Below, piece after piece: positions 1 to 11,639 of a stretch of 64,000 bases of DNA. The position numbers were made by a program, and so were the translations under genes. How positions within the stretch are numbered: the stretch's first letter is position 1; every line of letters starts with the position of its first letter. Location of the stretch: assembly GCA_021234155.1 (NCBI GenBank), contig JAJEKV010000005.1, positions 4,716,952 through 4,780,951 on the forward strand, given 5' to 3'. The notes beneath the pieces were generated by a model that was not told where the DNA came from, did no database searches, and was given only the letters and a program-made list of their open reading frames with translations. The stretch comes from Isoetes taiwanensis. Taxonomy: Eukaryota > Streptophyta > Lycopodiopsida > Isoetales > Isoetaceae.

Positions 1-137
1 ATTGTCGAGCCAAGACCTCTTGTAATATGCCCGCTCTAATGGACAAAGACTTGGCTTCGGCAGGAGATTTCAAGGAAAAGGCCAAACCTTAGGCAAACCA
101 AGCCAAGGGAAGAAAAGACAAACCAAAGGAAGTCCAA

Positions 138-1191
138 ATGGAAGGGACAGAGCATGAGGAAGAGAATCAAAAGAAAGACGAGGAAAATGCCGTGTCTCCT
201 CCCAAGTCAGCTCCCAAGTCTCCTCCTCATCCGATCGGTTCTCCTATCAAGTCCCTACCAAACAGATTCGTGAGAGAACCATTAGTGATACTAAATCCTC
301 CCCACATCGGAGAGGTAAAGGCACCGCATCGACCACCGATAAAGATTCCCCTAAAAAGGAAGAGGGAAACAAAGAAGGAGATGAGGGTCGAAGCGTAAGA
401 AAATGGAAAGTTTGGAGGTGCCTTCGAACCAAGATGGACCGCGGATGCCGAGGGAGGAGTTGGCGGCAGAAACTCTAAAAAATACGTTAAAGACGCCACA
501 TGTTTCCTCTAGGTGTGACATATATCGTAAAAATATCCATCCGGGATATGGAAGAGGCACCTCCTAACATGACAAAGACGAGTTGTAAATCCCAACATGT
601 TAGGAAACCGTGCAAGTCATTTGTCAAGATCCCCATCCAGCCTTTCACGGCCGATGTGGTGTGGTGCCCTTTGATCCGGATAATAAAGCAAATTAGTACC
701 ATGGTCACAAGAATCCTAACCGCTACATCATCAATGGCAACCATTCTCGTCTCGGCCCTCGGCCACGTGTGTCGGGTTGGGGACGAAGAAGCCGGTAGAA
801 CTTCGAAAAGATTTACACTTTTAGGTTCTCGCAGAGTTCTTTCACGGAGAATCGAAAGTGACTTGACCTTCTTCGGCCTAGTGTGGATGTCAATGACATC
901 GTAGCCGGGATCGGTGTTTAAGGAACCATACGCAGTCGATACACCACCAAGTAGGCAATACCGTGAGTGCGGCAAGCCGGCCACCGCCAGAAAAAGGCCA
1001 ATCAAGAAGCGTATTTAACACAAGGTATGTACCATCAGATGAGCCAAATGGCGCCATTTAAGGCTTATTTGAGGTCAAATGGCGCCCCGCCATTTGAGGT
1101 TAAATGGTGCAGCGGCTTATTTGACACCGCTTTACATTCAAGCTCTAACATGTTCGGGTTTGCCTTTCAAAGATTACCTTGAAATGGTTGA
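138..1191 (+). pseudogene. Degenerate coding-like stretch upstream of methylase-like relic
   Basis: This stretch has coding character but no continuous reading frame. An 86-residue Lys/Pro/Glu-rich frame runs from 138 to 398. A second hydrophilic frame can be read between about 417 and 570, and a third runs 500-904. The frames hand over to one another as expected of a decayed or error-laden gene rather than random DNA. I recognise no domain. Because the methylase-like frame follows directly from 1192 in the same direction, this may be the eroded N-terminal part of the same polypeptide, but no splice sites or homology confirm it. It could equally be an unrelated low-complexity stretch. Confidence 0.25.
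1046..1130. repeat. Cluster of AAATGGCG/CGCCATTT inverted motifs
   Basis: A perfect 14-bp palindrome, AAATGGCGCCATTT, lies at 1046-1059. It is followed at 1077-1095 by AAATGGCG and CGCCATTT facing each other across CCC, and by a diverged copy, AAATGGTG, near 1103. Similar octamers recur at 2.85-3.10 kb on the other side of the methylase-like frame. The motif is seen directly; any binding function is inference. Confidence 0.6.
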
Positions 1192-2720
1192 CAAGATTCT
1201 CAAGGAAAGCATACCAAGGATGTCAACGTGTTCGTTTTCATGCCGGGGCGACATTTACGCTCTCTTTAAGCCAAATGTGGAATAAATGGAAAAGGGGGAG
1301 CCGAAAAGATAACAAGGGCCCAACAAATAGCGATCAATTGGGCAAAGGATAAGGATTATTTTAGCGAGAACTACCTCAGATGCATGAGAGGCCTAGATTA
1401 TGAAGATTGCAGAACTGTCCTCCAGGAAGCCATCAGAGGGGAGATTTATGTTAAGGTCACATCGGATTATAAGGGTGATAATTTTTCAAGACGAGAGCCG
1501 CGAACTTGAGGATTCTTGCCTACATGAAGAAGGAGATTCTCAACTACATCCATGACGAACTTGGAATCAAGTACAGAAAGTTCGAGGACTTGAGAAAGGT
1601 GTCCGAGGGATTCCCAGACTCAACCCTCCTATCGTGGGGGGTGGTGCATAATAAGTGGGTCTCCGACGGCATCCTGAAAGAGGGCGTCCATGGTAATGTG
1701 CCCTTCTCATTAGGCAGATCCATCCGTAAACTTCTAAAGCCCGAGGCCGAGGACGACCTCAAAAGATATTATGTGGAGTGCGTTTCTAGTGGTGGGATTG
1801 TCCAGGATCCGATCGTGTTGTCTGCCAGCATGATCTGTTTGGATGCGAGGCAAATTACTCCGATTTGGGATCCCGCCACTCTGGCCAAATTCTTTGATGT
1901 TGCTTCTAACATGACAGATGTTGAGACATACTGGATAATATGTTTTGCTAAGCCGGAACATACGAGTCTCTTCTGCAATGCCCTGGAGAGACTAGAATCC
2001 AGATCTAGAGTTTACTTAGGCATGTACGAAGAGGAAAGTGGGTGGGCACCAGGTGGTGGCATAAAAGAACCAACAGCTGTGGTTCTAGCCACCAGGATCT
2101 CAGCCCAAGCACAGCCTGATGAACACATGGATTTCAGGTTTTATGGTGAACATCCCCGGAAAGCACCTGAAGTTCCTAAGACCCATAAAGATGCAATTGG
2201 TGCCGAGCCAGAGAATCTGGCTAACAAGCTCCTGAGGGACAGGTTCAAATACGGTTGGCAAGGTATGGAAGGGGAATACTTGGTTCACAAGCAGGTTGGT
2301 CCTGCTACAACAGCATACCTTGTCGATAAGCTCTGCCCTCCAGGTAACTTTGTTCTGGACTTTTTTTCTGGTGGGGCTTTTGCTAGGGCATCATTGCAGT
2401 TAAAAAGGAGTTGTGTGGCCTATGAGCATGATGGAAAAAAGATCCAATGTATGCTAGGGATTCTTCAAAGAATTGACAACGTCATTAATCCCTGGCTTGA
2501 TCCAGCAGCCATGGACTCTCGTAAGGTTTTGGCACTCACTGCACCTACTCCAGGAGAGACATCACATGGTGGTGGAGGAGAGACATCACATGGTGGTGGA
2601 GTAGAGGCCACAGGATCCGGGGAACAAATGGTAAAAGACACAGATACGCAGGTTGACCGGAGTAAGATTAACCCGGAAGACATTATGATAAGATTTTTGG
2701 TGATGAATATTGAAAACTGA
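1192..2720 (+). pseudogene. DNA N4/N6-methylase-like protein, broken, motif IV absent
   Basis: A reading frame from 1192 contains one in-frame TAA at 1267 and a one-base frame change in a T run near 1482. It then stays open as a 404-residue frame to the TGA at 2718-2720. In that frame, residues about 261-310 carry the signature of amino-N6/N4 DNA methyltransferases: a HKQ-x-GP motif-X-like segment, then CPPGNFVLDFFSGG (motif I, SAM binding), then a hydrophobic strand ending in E-H-D. The beta-class order would place a DPPY/DPPF catalytic motif upstream. The corresponding region (residues about 108-150, followed by a WIICFAKPEH strand) has no DPPY, so the enzyme is probably inactive even apart from the breaks. 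The C-terminus carries a GETSHGGG-type duplication. Such domains occur in bacteria, algae and some seedless plants. Whether this was a host gene or a transposon-encoded protein is not clear. Confidence 0.55.
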
Positions 2721-2850
2721 TTTGCATATCATACTTGTATATAAGATTTACCTCTGTGGTATTGTTGATTACTGTACTGATTAATCTTTTGAATACTGAT
2801 GACACATACGATCTTAATGTATTTGCCCCTTTTGTATATCTTACTTGTAA

Positions 2851-3102
2851 AGCAAATAGCGCAGCAGCGCCATTTGCAATATGAATATATTGCAACAGAC
2901 TGCGCGGCCGCGCTATTTGTTTGCTTTTTCCCGTGTATTGTCCTTATGATTCACTTCAAATGTAGCGACTTTATTGCTTTTTTTCCACAATTTTTCTTCA
3001 AATGGCGCAACCAGGTTGTTTCGCCCGTCGATTTCCGCCCCATTTCGTGTCAAATAGAGCGGTTTTCAGGCTAATACTTGTGCATTTTTAAGTAAATAGC
3101 GC
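2851..3102. repeat. AAAT(A/G)GCGC motif cluster downstream of methylase-like frame
   Basis: AGCAAATAGCGC at 2851-2862 faces its near complement GCGCTATTTG at 2910-2919. Further copies of AAATRGCGC occur near 2866 (inverted), 2999, 3052 and 3094. The spacing is irregular, so this is not a simple tandem repeat. It echoes the cluster at 1046-1130. Confidence 0.5.
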
Positions 3103-3204
3103 AGATTTGATTGCTGAATGTGTGAAAAAACAACGAACAATTTCATTTCGAGCGAAATTGGAATCACGAAATTTCCAACTTTAATGAAACTCTGCTTTAA
3201 TTAG

Positions 3205-3897
3205 GTATGACAGGAGCAAAGAAGTTCAAGTCGACACAGCTATGTCTATTCTATCAAAGCCTGTTGATGATGATGGGAAGCTTCGAGTGTATAATGAGGT
3301 CCTTGGTGAGCAAATGAATAGTAAGCGGAAGATCTTATTTGGAGTGCAGGATGATCGTGTTCCAAATGGGCTTGCTGTTCCCAAGCAGGTACCGTGAAGA
3401 TTTTTTATTGAAACAATCTTTTTTCATTGAATATTTATAGTTTAATGTTGCCTAGCAGGTTGTGTCATCTTCAACTGTCGCTGGTATAAATTCTGAAGAT
3501 AATGGTGCTATAGACGATGAATGTTCTACCAAGTGTGAAGAACAGGTAATTTTATTTAATTGATTTTTAATTCTCAATCAGTTTCTGGTTTTGAATGTGT
3601 CTGTTTCAGGTTGTTTGTTTGGCTGGGAAAGAGAATATGGAATTAGCGCAGAAGGATAAGCAGATACAGGATGAGTATGATTTTATCGACGAAGGTATTG
3701 TGAATGAGCTGATGAGGGCAGATCCTCTGACTAGAAAAGCATTACAGGGCGGTCGTTACAATGTCACAAAGGGGAATTCAGTTAGTAACGCAGGTGGACA
3801 GAATTTCATTGGCGCTACATTTTCGGGTTGTGTGTTTGTTACCTGTGACAATCCTAGCAAAGTTTCTGATCTTTTGAAGAACTTGCACAGCAGTTGA
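3205..3897 (+). pseudogene. Three-exon gene fragment, unknown protein
   Basis: Three in-frame segments are joined by plausible GT-AG introns: 3205-3388 (open from the first full codon, TAT), 3459-3545 (29 codons, phase 0 at both ends) and 3610-3897 ending in TGA. The spliced product of about 185 residues is acidic and hydrophilic and ends with a Gly/Asn-rich stretch and ATFSGCVFVTC. No family is recognised. The first exon begins with a DRSK/VQVD run that resembles the DTQVDRSK near the end of the methylase-like frame just upstream, so it may be the 3' part of the same gene or element. The 5' exon has no clear start codon, so I treat it as a fragment. Transcript evidence would decide. Confidence 0.4.
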
Positions 3898-4170
3898 ACA
3901 CAACACTTGAACTTGCACAGCAGTGCACAGCAGTTTGAAGTGAATTTTCTGTTGAAGTGAACTGAATTTTCTGTTGATAGTTGAACTGGATTTCTTGGAA
4001 GCTTTTCAATGTGCAATGTTTTCTGTAATGAGATATTTCTGCAATGAGCAATGTTTTCTGTAATGAGTAATCTTTTTGCAATGAGCAATGACCTTGAAAA
4101 TGAAACTTGAAAATGAACTTGAAAATGAACTGAAAATGACCTTGAAAATCAACTGAAAATGAACTTGAAA
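3880..4170. repeat. Degenerate short tandem repeats
   Basis: Three overlapping families of short direct repeats occur in a row: CTTGCACAGCAGT copies (3886-3940), TTTCTGTAATGAG/TGCAATGAGCAATG copies (4015-4090), and a 12-14 bp unit based on CTTGAAAATGAA repeated about six times (4090-4170). This is typical decayed minisatellite with no coding sense. Confidence 0.7.
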
Positions 4171-6295
4171 TTTCGGGTTATAAAAACGAGCTGATTAACC
4201 CTATAATTTCAAGGTGTTGAAAATTTCGTGTCAAGCAATTCAACTGATGAATTGTCATCTGCCCTGCAATTGGATGTTTCTACATTTTAAGACTCTTGAT
4301 CCTTGGATCTCAGGCAACTGCATCGCCTATTTCATGGACCGATGCATGAGCAGCCATCCTGGAGGGTCTTTTTCTCTTTTCGGTTCGGACGATCCACAAT
4401 TCTGCTGCAAATCACATCTACTAGATGCCATGGAATCGCCCACAGCATTGTCTCCATTCTGTCCCCCAATTCCGCACTACTTATCCGCGCTGAAGCAATT
4501 GCCGACTCTCCTGTTTGTTGTTGCAAGCAAATTGCAATAGATACTGAAATTAATGTCTGAAGCTGCAAAATATTCTCTCAAGCAGAAATCTCTGTATCTG
4601 CTTCCCTGGAGAACCCTAGATTATATGAAAGCAAAATGACTTTCCGTCTGTGAAAGGCGGATGCTGCTGGAATGCCCGAATTCCCCAAAAATTGGTTCTG
4701 ATTTGGATAATTTAAAGCCGCCTTGCCAGCAATTGAATCGATTCAGGGCCTCTTTCAAATCGTAAAATAAAAAGGGCTTCTATTTTTGCATCTGGCAGAT
4801 ATGGAGCTCCAAGAGTAAACCGAATTAGTGACAAGAAGAAAATCCACTAGATCCTGTGTTAGTTTGAGAAACGATTTCTTAAGAAAACTTTTAGTCCCTA
4901 ACAGACTTTGAAGTTTAGTTATTGTGTATCATCTATGTTTGCCTGCATCTAAACCAGACATCGTTGTTTACTAGTTAAAAGCCCAAATCTTTGAATGTTT
5001 GGTGACTGTAATCGGTGATAGTTGCAGAAGAAAAGGTCTATGGAAGGATGGTATTTACTTATCATCCTATTTCATTTTGGTTCAGCATGGTTTACATGAT
5101 TTGAATGTGCAGATTTAGGATTTGTTAGAATACAGTTGATTATTAGGTCTGCAAACACTTTAAGTTCCATAGTTCATTCATCATTTGCCTAATTTTCTAA
5201 CATAGCGACAAAGTCAAAGGCAAAAGGTAAAAATATTGTCGTCTTAGTAGAAAGAGTTGCACTTTAAGTTGAATACTCCGTGGCATTGCTCAAAGAGTTG
5301 CACTTTAAGTTGAATATTCCGTGGCATTGCTCATCTGGACACTTTTTTATTGTTAGAATGTGGATCATATCACGAAGTTTGTCTAAGTTCCTAAATCCTT
5401 CTGTTATGTGTTCACTTAATGTCTTACAAATATATGGTGCCTCTTACAAATATATGGTGCTATGGGCAGTAAGCTACTTTACTTCAGAGCCAATCTAGAT
5501 TCGGATTGTTTCTCTTCGTTGTTACATTTACAAGTTTATTGCTATATTGTAGCGTTAGCGACTTTCATAGATCATTCTTTGAACTTTCCAAAGATATAAA
5601 AAACCCCCTATGTATTTCAAGAACATCTTTCACAGATATACAAATATCCCCCTTTGCGGGAGTAAGTCGGGAAAGAGAAATGTTCGCGGCTCTTCCCCCT
5701 GCGCCAGCTTTCCCTGCTGCGTCTCCTCCTCTCTCCATAGTGTTTTTCTGTTCAGATCATCTTCTCCACTCAACATTTGCTAAAGGGATAGTGATGCAAC
5801 ATGGATTTCATTAGTCATTGCAATTTCACATAAACAATCGAATGCCTAACTCAATACATTGTTTCCTAACTCAATACATTGTTAGATGTTATGTTAAGGC
5901 CCCCTTGCTCCGTGGCATGCAAACATTGTTAGATGTTATGTTAATGCCTCCATAATTAAAAGCAACAACTTTTTATCCCATGGGCACTGAAACATATGAC
6001 AAGAATATAGGTTCAACTCCTGCATGTTTTCCCTATTGATCTAGTTGAAGTCCAATTATTATATCCAAGGCTGGTAATATCTAAAATATCTTATGTAATG
6101 TCATTTTTCGTTTGCAAGTGGGATAGAACAAAACAAATGGTTGCGGCGGCCAAAAGCATGGCTTTTGAGTTTTTTTTGGGAAATAATTTGAAGATTATAG
6201 TTCTCCAACTTAGACACATTTAATTCAATTTTGCAAGCCCATAATTGAGATCCTTTTTGACTTGATACAAAAATCTACTTTGCCGCGAGTTGGGC
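4171..6295. other. No recognisable gene; small local duplications
   Basis: No gene is supported on either strand. Local events are visible: a 41-bp tandem duplication at 5251-5291/5292-5332 (one base changed), a 20-bp tandem duplication at about 5423-5461 (TCTTACAAATATATGGTGC), a 20-bp duplication at about 5845-5882, and TTGTTAGATGTTATGTTAA repeated about 46 bp apart near 5880-5945. At 5672 the string GAGAAATGTTCGCGGC matches the arm of the hairpin at 6.3 kb. Confidence 0.6.
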
Positions 6296-6338
6296 AAGAG
6301 AAATGTTCGCGGCGGCCTTGGCCGCCGCGATAAATTTC
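6296..6338. repeat. GC-rich hairpin
   Basis: CGCGGCGGCC (6308-6317) and GGCCGCCGCG (6320-6329) form a perfect 10-bp stem around TT. It extends imperfectly outward through AAGAGAAATGTT on the left and ATAAATTTCTT on the right. The left arm string GAGAAATGTTCGCGGC recurs at about 5675, so it belongs to a small repeated family, possibly the end of a miniature element. Confidence 0.6.
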
Positions 6339-6687
6339 TTGTATTGTATAACTAGATATAGCCTTCAAAATATTTGGTCCATAAACGCGGACTAGTTTTA
6401 AGTTTGGTTTCACTAATGAACTATTCAACAAAAGTCATACTTATTTTTATTTTGGAAGCCTTGTGGAATTCATCCAAAATATAGATGGGCAAATGATTCA
6501 TGGACAATGCAAATATTCATATCACTTTTTTTATTATAACTTTTTGATTTTCTATGTCTATAACACCTATAGTCAGTGTATAATCATTACTATTAGGATT
6601 GAAAAACCTTTGTAATAATAATAATAGAAAATCCGATAACCAAATTACTAGAGTAAAGAAATTTTATCGATATGAAAAAGAAGAGTT

Positions 6688-7817
6688 CTATCCACCAGCA
6701 TTCTTGCGAAGAGCTCCAGCAACTCTGTCGTAGCATTGGTTCACGACCCGAGAGATTCCGTTGGCTTCGAAATTGATATAACTGATCTTGTTGTATTGAA
6801 TATACTGCACCAGGTTATCACAATTGACATTCCCAATATCTTTACAAAATTCCCCTGCTATAGGCCCACCAATATTGCTCCGGACCCATTCCCTAGCCCG
6901 ATTCTCATCATTTTCGCTCCATGCCCACAAAGCACCCTTGTTGAAGGTTCCCTCATCTCCATTGGGTGCCATCAAGCAATCATTATGAATCCCCAAACTC
7001 CATGCTTGACCCCCGAACAAATCCGCTACATCTCTAGGATACCTGAGCATCACCTTCAACTTTCCTGATCTTGTTAGTCTTTCAACGATCATTCTCTTTG
7101 CATTCACGCTATCCCAATTCCAATTGTTCTGGTTTCCATCTGGGGCCAGATTTGTCCCATGCCATTCTCCATCACATGTCCTACAAATTTATGTTGTTAG
7201 ATGGAGATATGAAAATTGCAAAAATATTGAGTTATTTTTTATATCGACCATTGAAATCTTATAGATAAACTCACCCTATAAAACCAGCTTGTACTGCTAC
7301 AATTACGTTAGAGTACTGCTCCAAAGTGGGAGTTATGGCATTTACATCGTTCTGGATTGCCCGGACAGAGGGATCCCACCAGCCAGAATTGCAGGTGCCG
7401 TCGTCATCCCAGCTACCAACTCCAAAGTAGTAGAAACGAAGAATGAGGCCTACGTTTGCCCTATGGGCATTGTCAAAGGTGGATTTGAGGTTTTGATTGA
7501 GTGTCGAACGATCGGAGCCTGGATTTCTGAGATGGAATTCTAGACGAACGAAGCTGAAGCGATGATTATCCTTGTTGAGGTACCAGTCTGGAAAATCAAA
7601 GATCTGCCCAGACTGAGTTCGTCCATCATTTCGCAAAGTCTGGGGGCCCAAATGGAGCCCTCCTGGTGGCCAAAAGCCCTCTGCATCACATCCAACTTAA
7701 ACAAATAAACTACAAAAATGCTAGGAAAAAGGGAAGATACCAAGAAAATTGACCAAGCAAACCTGTATGTAAGGCAAAGAGCAATAGAACTGGAAAAAAC
7801 CAAATAGCATGCATCAT
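6688..7817 (-). CDS. Secreted DUF4874/DUF4832 family protein, three exons
   Basis: The gene reads leftwards with exons 7817-7763, 7680-7275 and 7180-6688 (954 nt, 317 residues). Both introns are GT-AG and the phases join exactly. The start is the first of two tandem ATGs at 7817, because it gives a typical signal peptide of about 18 residues (MMHAIWFFPVLLLFALHT). Family hallmarks are QAGFIGTCDGEWHG (about residues 148-162, where bacterial members have GFIGxWGEWH) and GIHNDCLMAPNGDEGTF (about 217-233, the HNDC...GT segment at the DUF4874/DUF4832 junction). These proteins are thought to be secreted TIM-barrel proteins, possibly acting on polysaccharides, but no activity is established to my knowledge. 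The C-terminus is shorter than in bacterial and fungal relatives. The spliced frame has no stops, so the gene looks intact. Function in a plant is unknown. Confidence 0.75.
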
Positions 7818-10009
7818 AATCCTTTGTGTCTCTTTAATCATTTGGGATTTGCAGTTAAATAGAAGAGAATCATGACATCCAAGGGTCTTGATTCATTCCA
7901 TCTCAATATCAAAGGACTATAGATATCTCAAGTCCTAGATTCCCATATATTATCTTGACTTTGAGTGCTAATTGTACATTGTAAATTATTCATGTATATG
8001 TTGAACATATTACTTCATAAACAAACTACAATAATTAATCATACCATGAGTAAAACATCTTAAAAGCATCTTGACAAATGAAATTGTCATGTACTTATGT
8101 GGACAACCTTTTTAAAGTCCAAGCTTTGATTTGACATCGTTGTATAGTCATGATATTCTCTATGGCAACTTTTATGCGAAAGTAAACTATGAGGAAGGCT
8201 GATATTATCATATTTTTTTGCCTTTTAAAACATATAGGCATACCCGTGCACACAAGTAGCATCATCTAAAAAGTTGACGTTAGAACTTCAATCAAGATTC
8301 TTTACCATTGGAATCATAGTTCTAAAACTGGACAATATTCAACACCATTTTGGAGCTACCAAAATAACTTTCAAAGTTTGCACGCTAAAATTTAGCCGAT
8401 ACATCTTATTGTAATGTATAATAAGTGGGAGTGACATACCCTTCCCTCGCTTACGAAGCCATCTAAAATAGTTACTGCCCCCAACATGGTTGAATTGGGT
8501 CCTTCCACCACTAACTCTACAATGATCCGGGGGGGAGGGCTGAACTCTGGTCCTTTTTGGGCAAAAGAAGAAAAAGAAATATTAGCCAAGTCTATTTCAC
8601 AACCAAACTCCATTACATTCGACTTTAGCTCATCATCGCAAGAAAATATATGTGGCGAACATTAGAAAATTTAGCTAGAACTTAAATTAGGTCTAATTTT
8701 GGCGCAGTTTAATGCCCTCACTGAAGTGGATTCTCCCCCCACTAACTCTACAATGATTATGTCCACTAATGAGATGTTGAACCCGTGACCTTAAGCATGA
8801 CAATGAGTAAACTCCCCAGCCTCTCCATGTAGGTAAATGCCATAAACAACATTTTATGTGGCAGAGATAGGAGTGTGCTCAAGCCCTGCAATAGCTGACA
8901 GAGAAAACACGTAAGAATAACAATAAGGGATATAGTATCTTACCTTCAGAGTGCACTAGCTTATATATTAGAATCTACCTATAGTAAGGAGTTGTAATTG
9001 AGTCTCGGGTCTTTCCTAATGGCAAGACAATTATTGACAAGGTTCACAAGTCGTAGGCAAATAGGTTGAGGGTCAACTTCCATCACCATCTCTTCCAAAG
9101 CCTGTAAGGATAGGATCAACCAGGAGTGCTAGAGGTAGGCCTTGGGCTTGGATCCCATATTGCTCACACAATAGAGCCTACAGTGTTGCCTCAACTAGTC
9201 CAAGCCATGATGACCTGAGCATAAATCTAGGTATTCTAAGGACAACAGAGAATTGGTACCTGGAGTAGGTACAATCACTAGGGAGAGGAGTCTAAAGTCA
9301 GGTTCAATGTTCCAAATTAGTGACCGATCCACATGTCCCACCTTCAACATGACATTCCAAACTCCAGTGAGGTCGTATTATCAAATACTCTTGTTTATAC
9401 TGGAATGAGTTAGACCTCCTTTCCAAACTCATGCTCAGCTTATGTCTGATTCTTTAGGGAGCTCATGAAGACCATATATGGGCTTTGACCAGGATTTTAG
9501 CTACTTTAGAGCATCCATCCAAACTCAAAGTGATCAAATATCTAAGCCATAGACAAGATATTAGCTAGTATTTCAACAATGGAGAGAGAATCCAGACATG
9601 TTGGAGTTCATGGCTACTTTTACAAGTAGTATTGAGTGGAAGAATAGAGAAGCAAAGATGTTGGTAGAGCAAGAATGCAAAAGAGGACGAAATTAGTACA
9701 AACTCTAAAATGGTTTTATGTGGGAAAATTACAATGAGATGTATAAAACGTGAGTACATGTATAAAATAATAGTATAAATGTGAAAATATGTATAAGAGT
9801 AATGAAAGATTAATAGTAGGGCATGATATCTCAAAAAATACAGATACCAGGTCCAAGTAAAATGAGGAGTGTGGCTTTCTTTAAAGAAGAGGGATGCCAT
9901 CCTCGATGTCGAAACAATTTATCGAATATGATTTAGAGAACATTTACAAGTAAACGTATGACAATAATAGAAAAATATCACATCACAACGCACAAGTAAT
10001 ATTATTTAT
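7818..10009. other. Intergenic, nothing recognised
   Basis: AT-rich sequence with stop codons in all frames beyond short lengths. The only notable point is that the string CCACTAACTCTACAATGAT occurs twice, near 8507 and 8736, in similar contexts, so it is a short dispersed duplication. The promoter of the DUF4874 gene should lie in the first few hundred bases, but no element can be assigned with confidence. Confidence 0.5.
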
Positions 10010-10330
10010 ATGACACAAATCCTTGGCATAAGAAATCTGAAAGAAAGAAAGTCCTCCTTGAAATCTTCTTCCTTCAAGTGGCCTCCGAGTTGCTTATGAC
10101 CGACCTTCCACTTGATGAGGTGATCTTGCAAAAGAATTGCTCCGTGATGAATGTCAAGCTAAGATGAAAGACTTTATGGGCTCTCAAATGTGGAAGAAGT
10201 CGAGCTCATAAGCTAGGTTTCCCACTAAACGGTCCTCCCCAACACAATGCCAACTTCTTTGGATCCCAATTCTGAGTTTTCTTTCTTGACTCTAATACTT
10301 CATCATTTTGCTCAAAAATTTGTCATTTCT
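10010..10330 (-). pseudogene. Possible LTR-retrotransposon integrase C-terminal relic
   Basis: Read leftwards, a broken frame contains NWDPKKLALCWGGPFSGKP, which resembles the WxGPF segment (GPY/F module) at the end of Ty3/gypsy integrases. It is followed by a Leu/Ser-rich stretch. The match is short and stops interrupt it, so this is a weak call. No LTRs are seen next to it. Confidence 0.25.
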
Positions 10331-11639
10331 GTGCATTATCCACGAAAGGTTTTCTGCCTTGCTTTCGCTTTTAAAATGCATTCTCTTCCTTCTTCAATAC
10401 TTGCTTCTATATTGTAAAGCATGTCTTGCAGCACTTGCGCTTTGGATACAGAGTTGTACCAGGTTGCTGGAATTAAGAATTGATATCCATATGTGAGCAG
10501 AAAAGGTAACATACTCATAGTGGAGTCTTAACACTGTCGTGAGAAAATTGTATAAGTATAGATAAGCCTCCCACTATTCTTGCTTATTCCATATGTACAT
10601 TCACAACATGCCCTCTAAGACTATATCCAACATTTTCGTCTTTTCATCTTTATGGCTTAAATCCTGCTTTATGGCTATCTTACCATTGATTAGTAGAATA
10701 ACCTAGCATATGCTGGAACTTAAGCAATCTGGGCCATTCCTTTGGAAGCCCTAATCTCAAAACACTAATATCTAAACATACCTAGAAAACCTATAAAAAT
10801 GAAAAGTACTACATGATTAGTTCCAGATTCTAGTACATATAATGTATGGGTACAATATTAAGTAAACAAAAAATATACCCATGTTTCTAGATCACGCTTG
10901 TCATATTATTCTAGAAAGCATAACCCATTAGTGCCCATGTATGATGTAAGTTACATAATATAACCCCGAAGGGGCAACTTATATTAATATGTTACTATAC
11001 CTCTTTCTTGCCTGTACTCTCTCACTAGGGTTTTGTCCCCATCCCCAAATTGTTGTGCGAATGACCTTTTTGAATCCCTATTTTGGATTCTAAGCATCCA
11101 AAATGCCCTTCGAGGAACACCTATGTCTTGCATGTACTCTCTCACTAGGTCATACCCCAAGTTTTTGTGCGAAGGATGTTTCTAAGTCTCCATTTTGGAT
11201 TCTAAGCATCCAAAATGCCCTTCGAGAAACACCTCTGCTCTGCCCTCATTTCTGCTTTGACCTCATCCTGCAGGCCTCAAACAGCCATGACAACTCCTGT
11301 GGCCCCATACCCTAGTTCCAATTCAGATGGAGACACCCATTAAACCCCGACACAAGCCCATACTCAGGCTCAGATCCAACCACCCCCACAACCTGATGCC
11401 ACCTTGCATGTTAGCCTCTGGAAGAGCACATGGATGGCCCACCATGGGAATGCCCCAGAACAGATAGTAAAGACAAAGGAGAAGCCTCTTCCATGAGAAA
11501 GGGGACTTGCGCTAAGGTCCAATCGACAAATATGACTTGATAGGTCCAGGACTGCTGCTCAAATCTGGTAGCACACCAGTCATGCGAGGGGAGATGGAGA
11601 CAAATCCACATGATGACTTAGAATGACACCACTCGAATT
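10331..11639. other. Intergenic, nothing recognised
   Basis: No gene is supported. A direct repeat of about 45 bp built around TTTTGGATTCTAAGCATCCAAAATGCCCTTCGAG-type sequence occurs at about 11080-11120 and 11190-11230. It contains a small inverted repeat, TTTTGGAT/ATCCAAAA. The rest looks like neutral diverged DNA. Confidence 0.45.
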
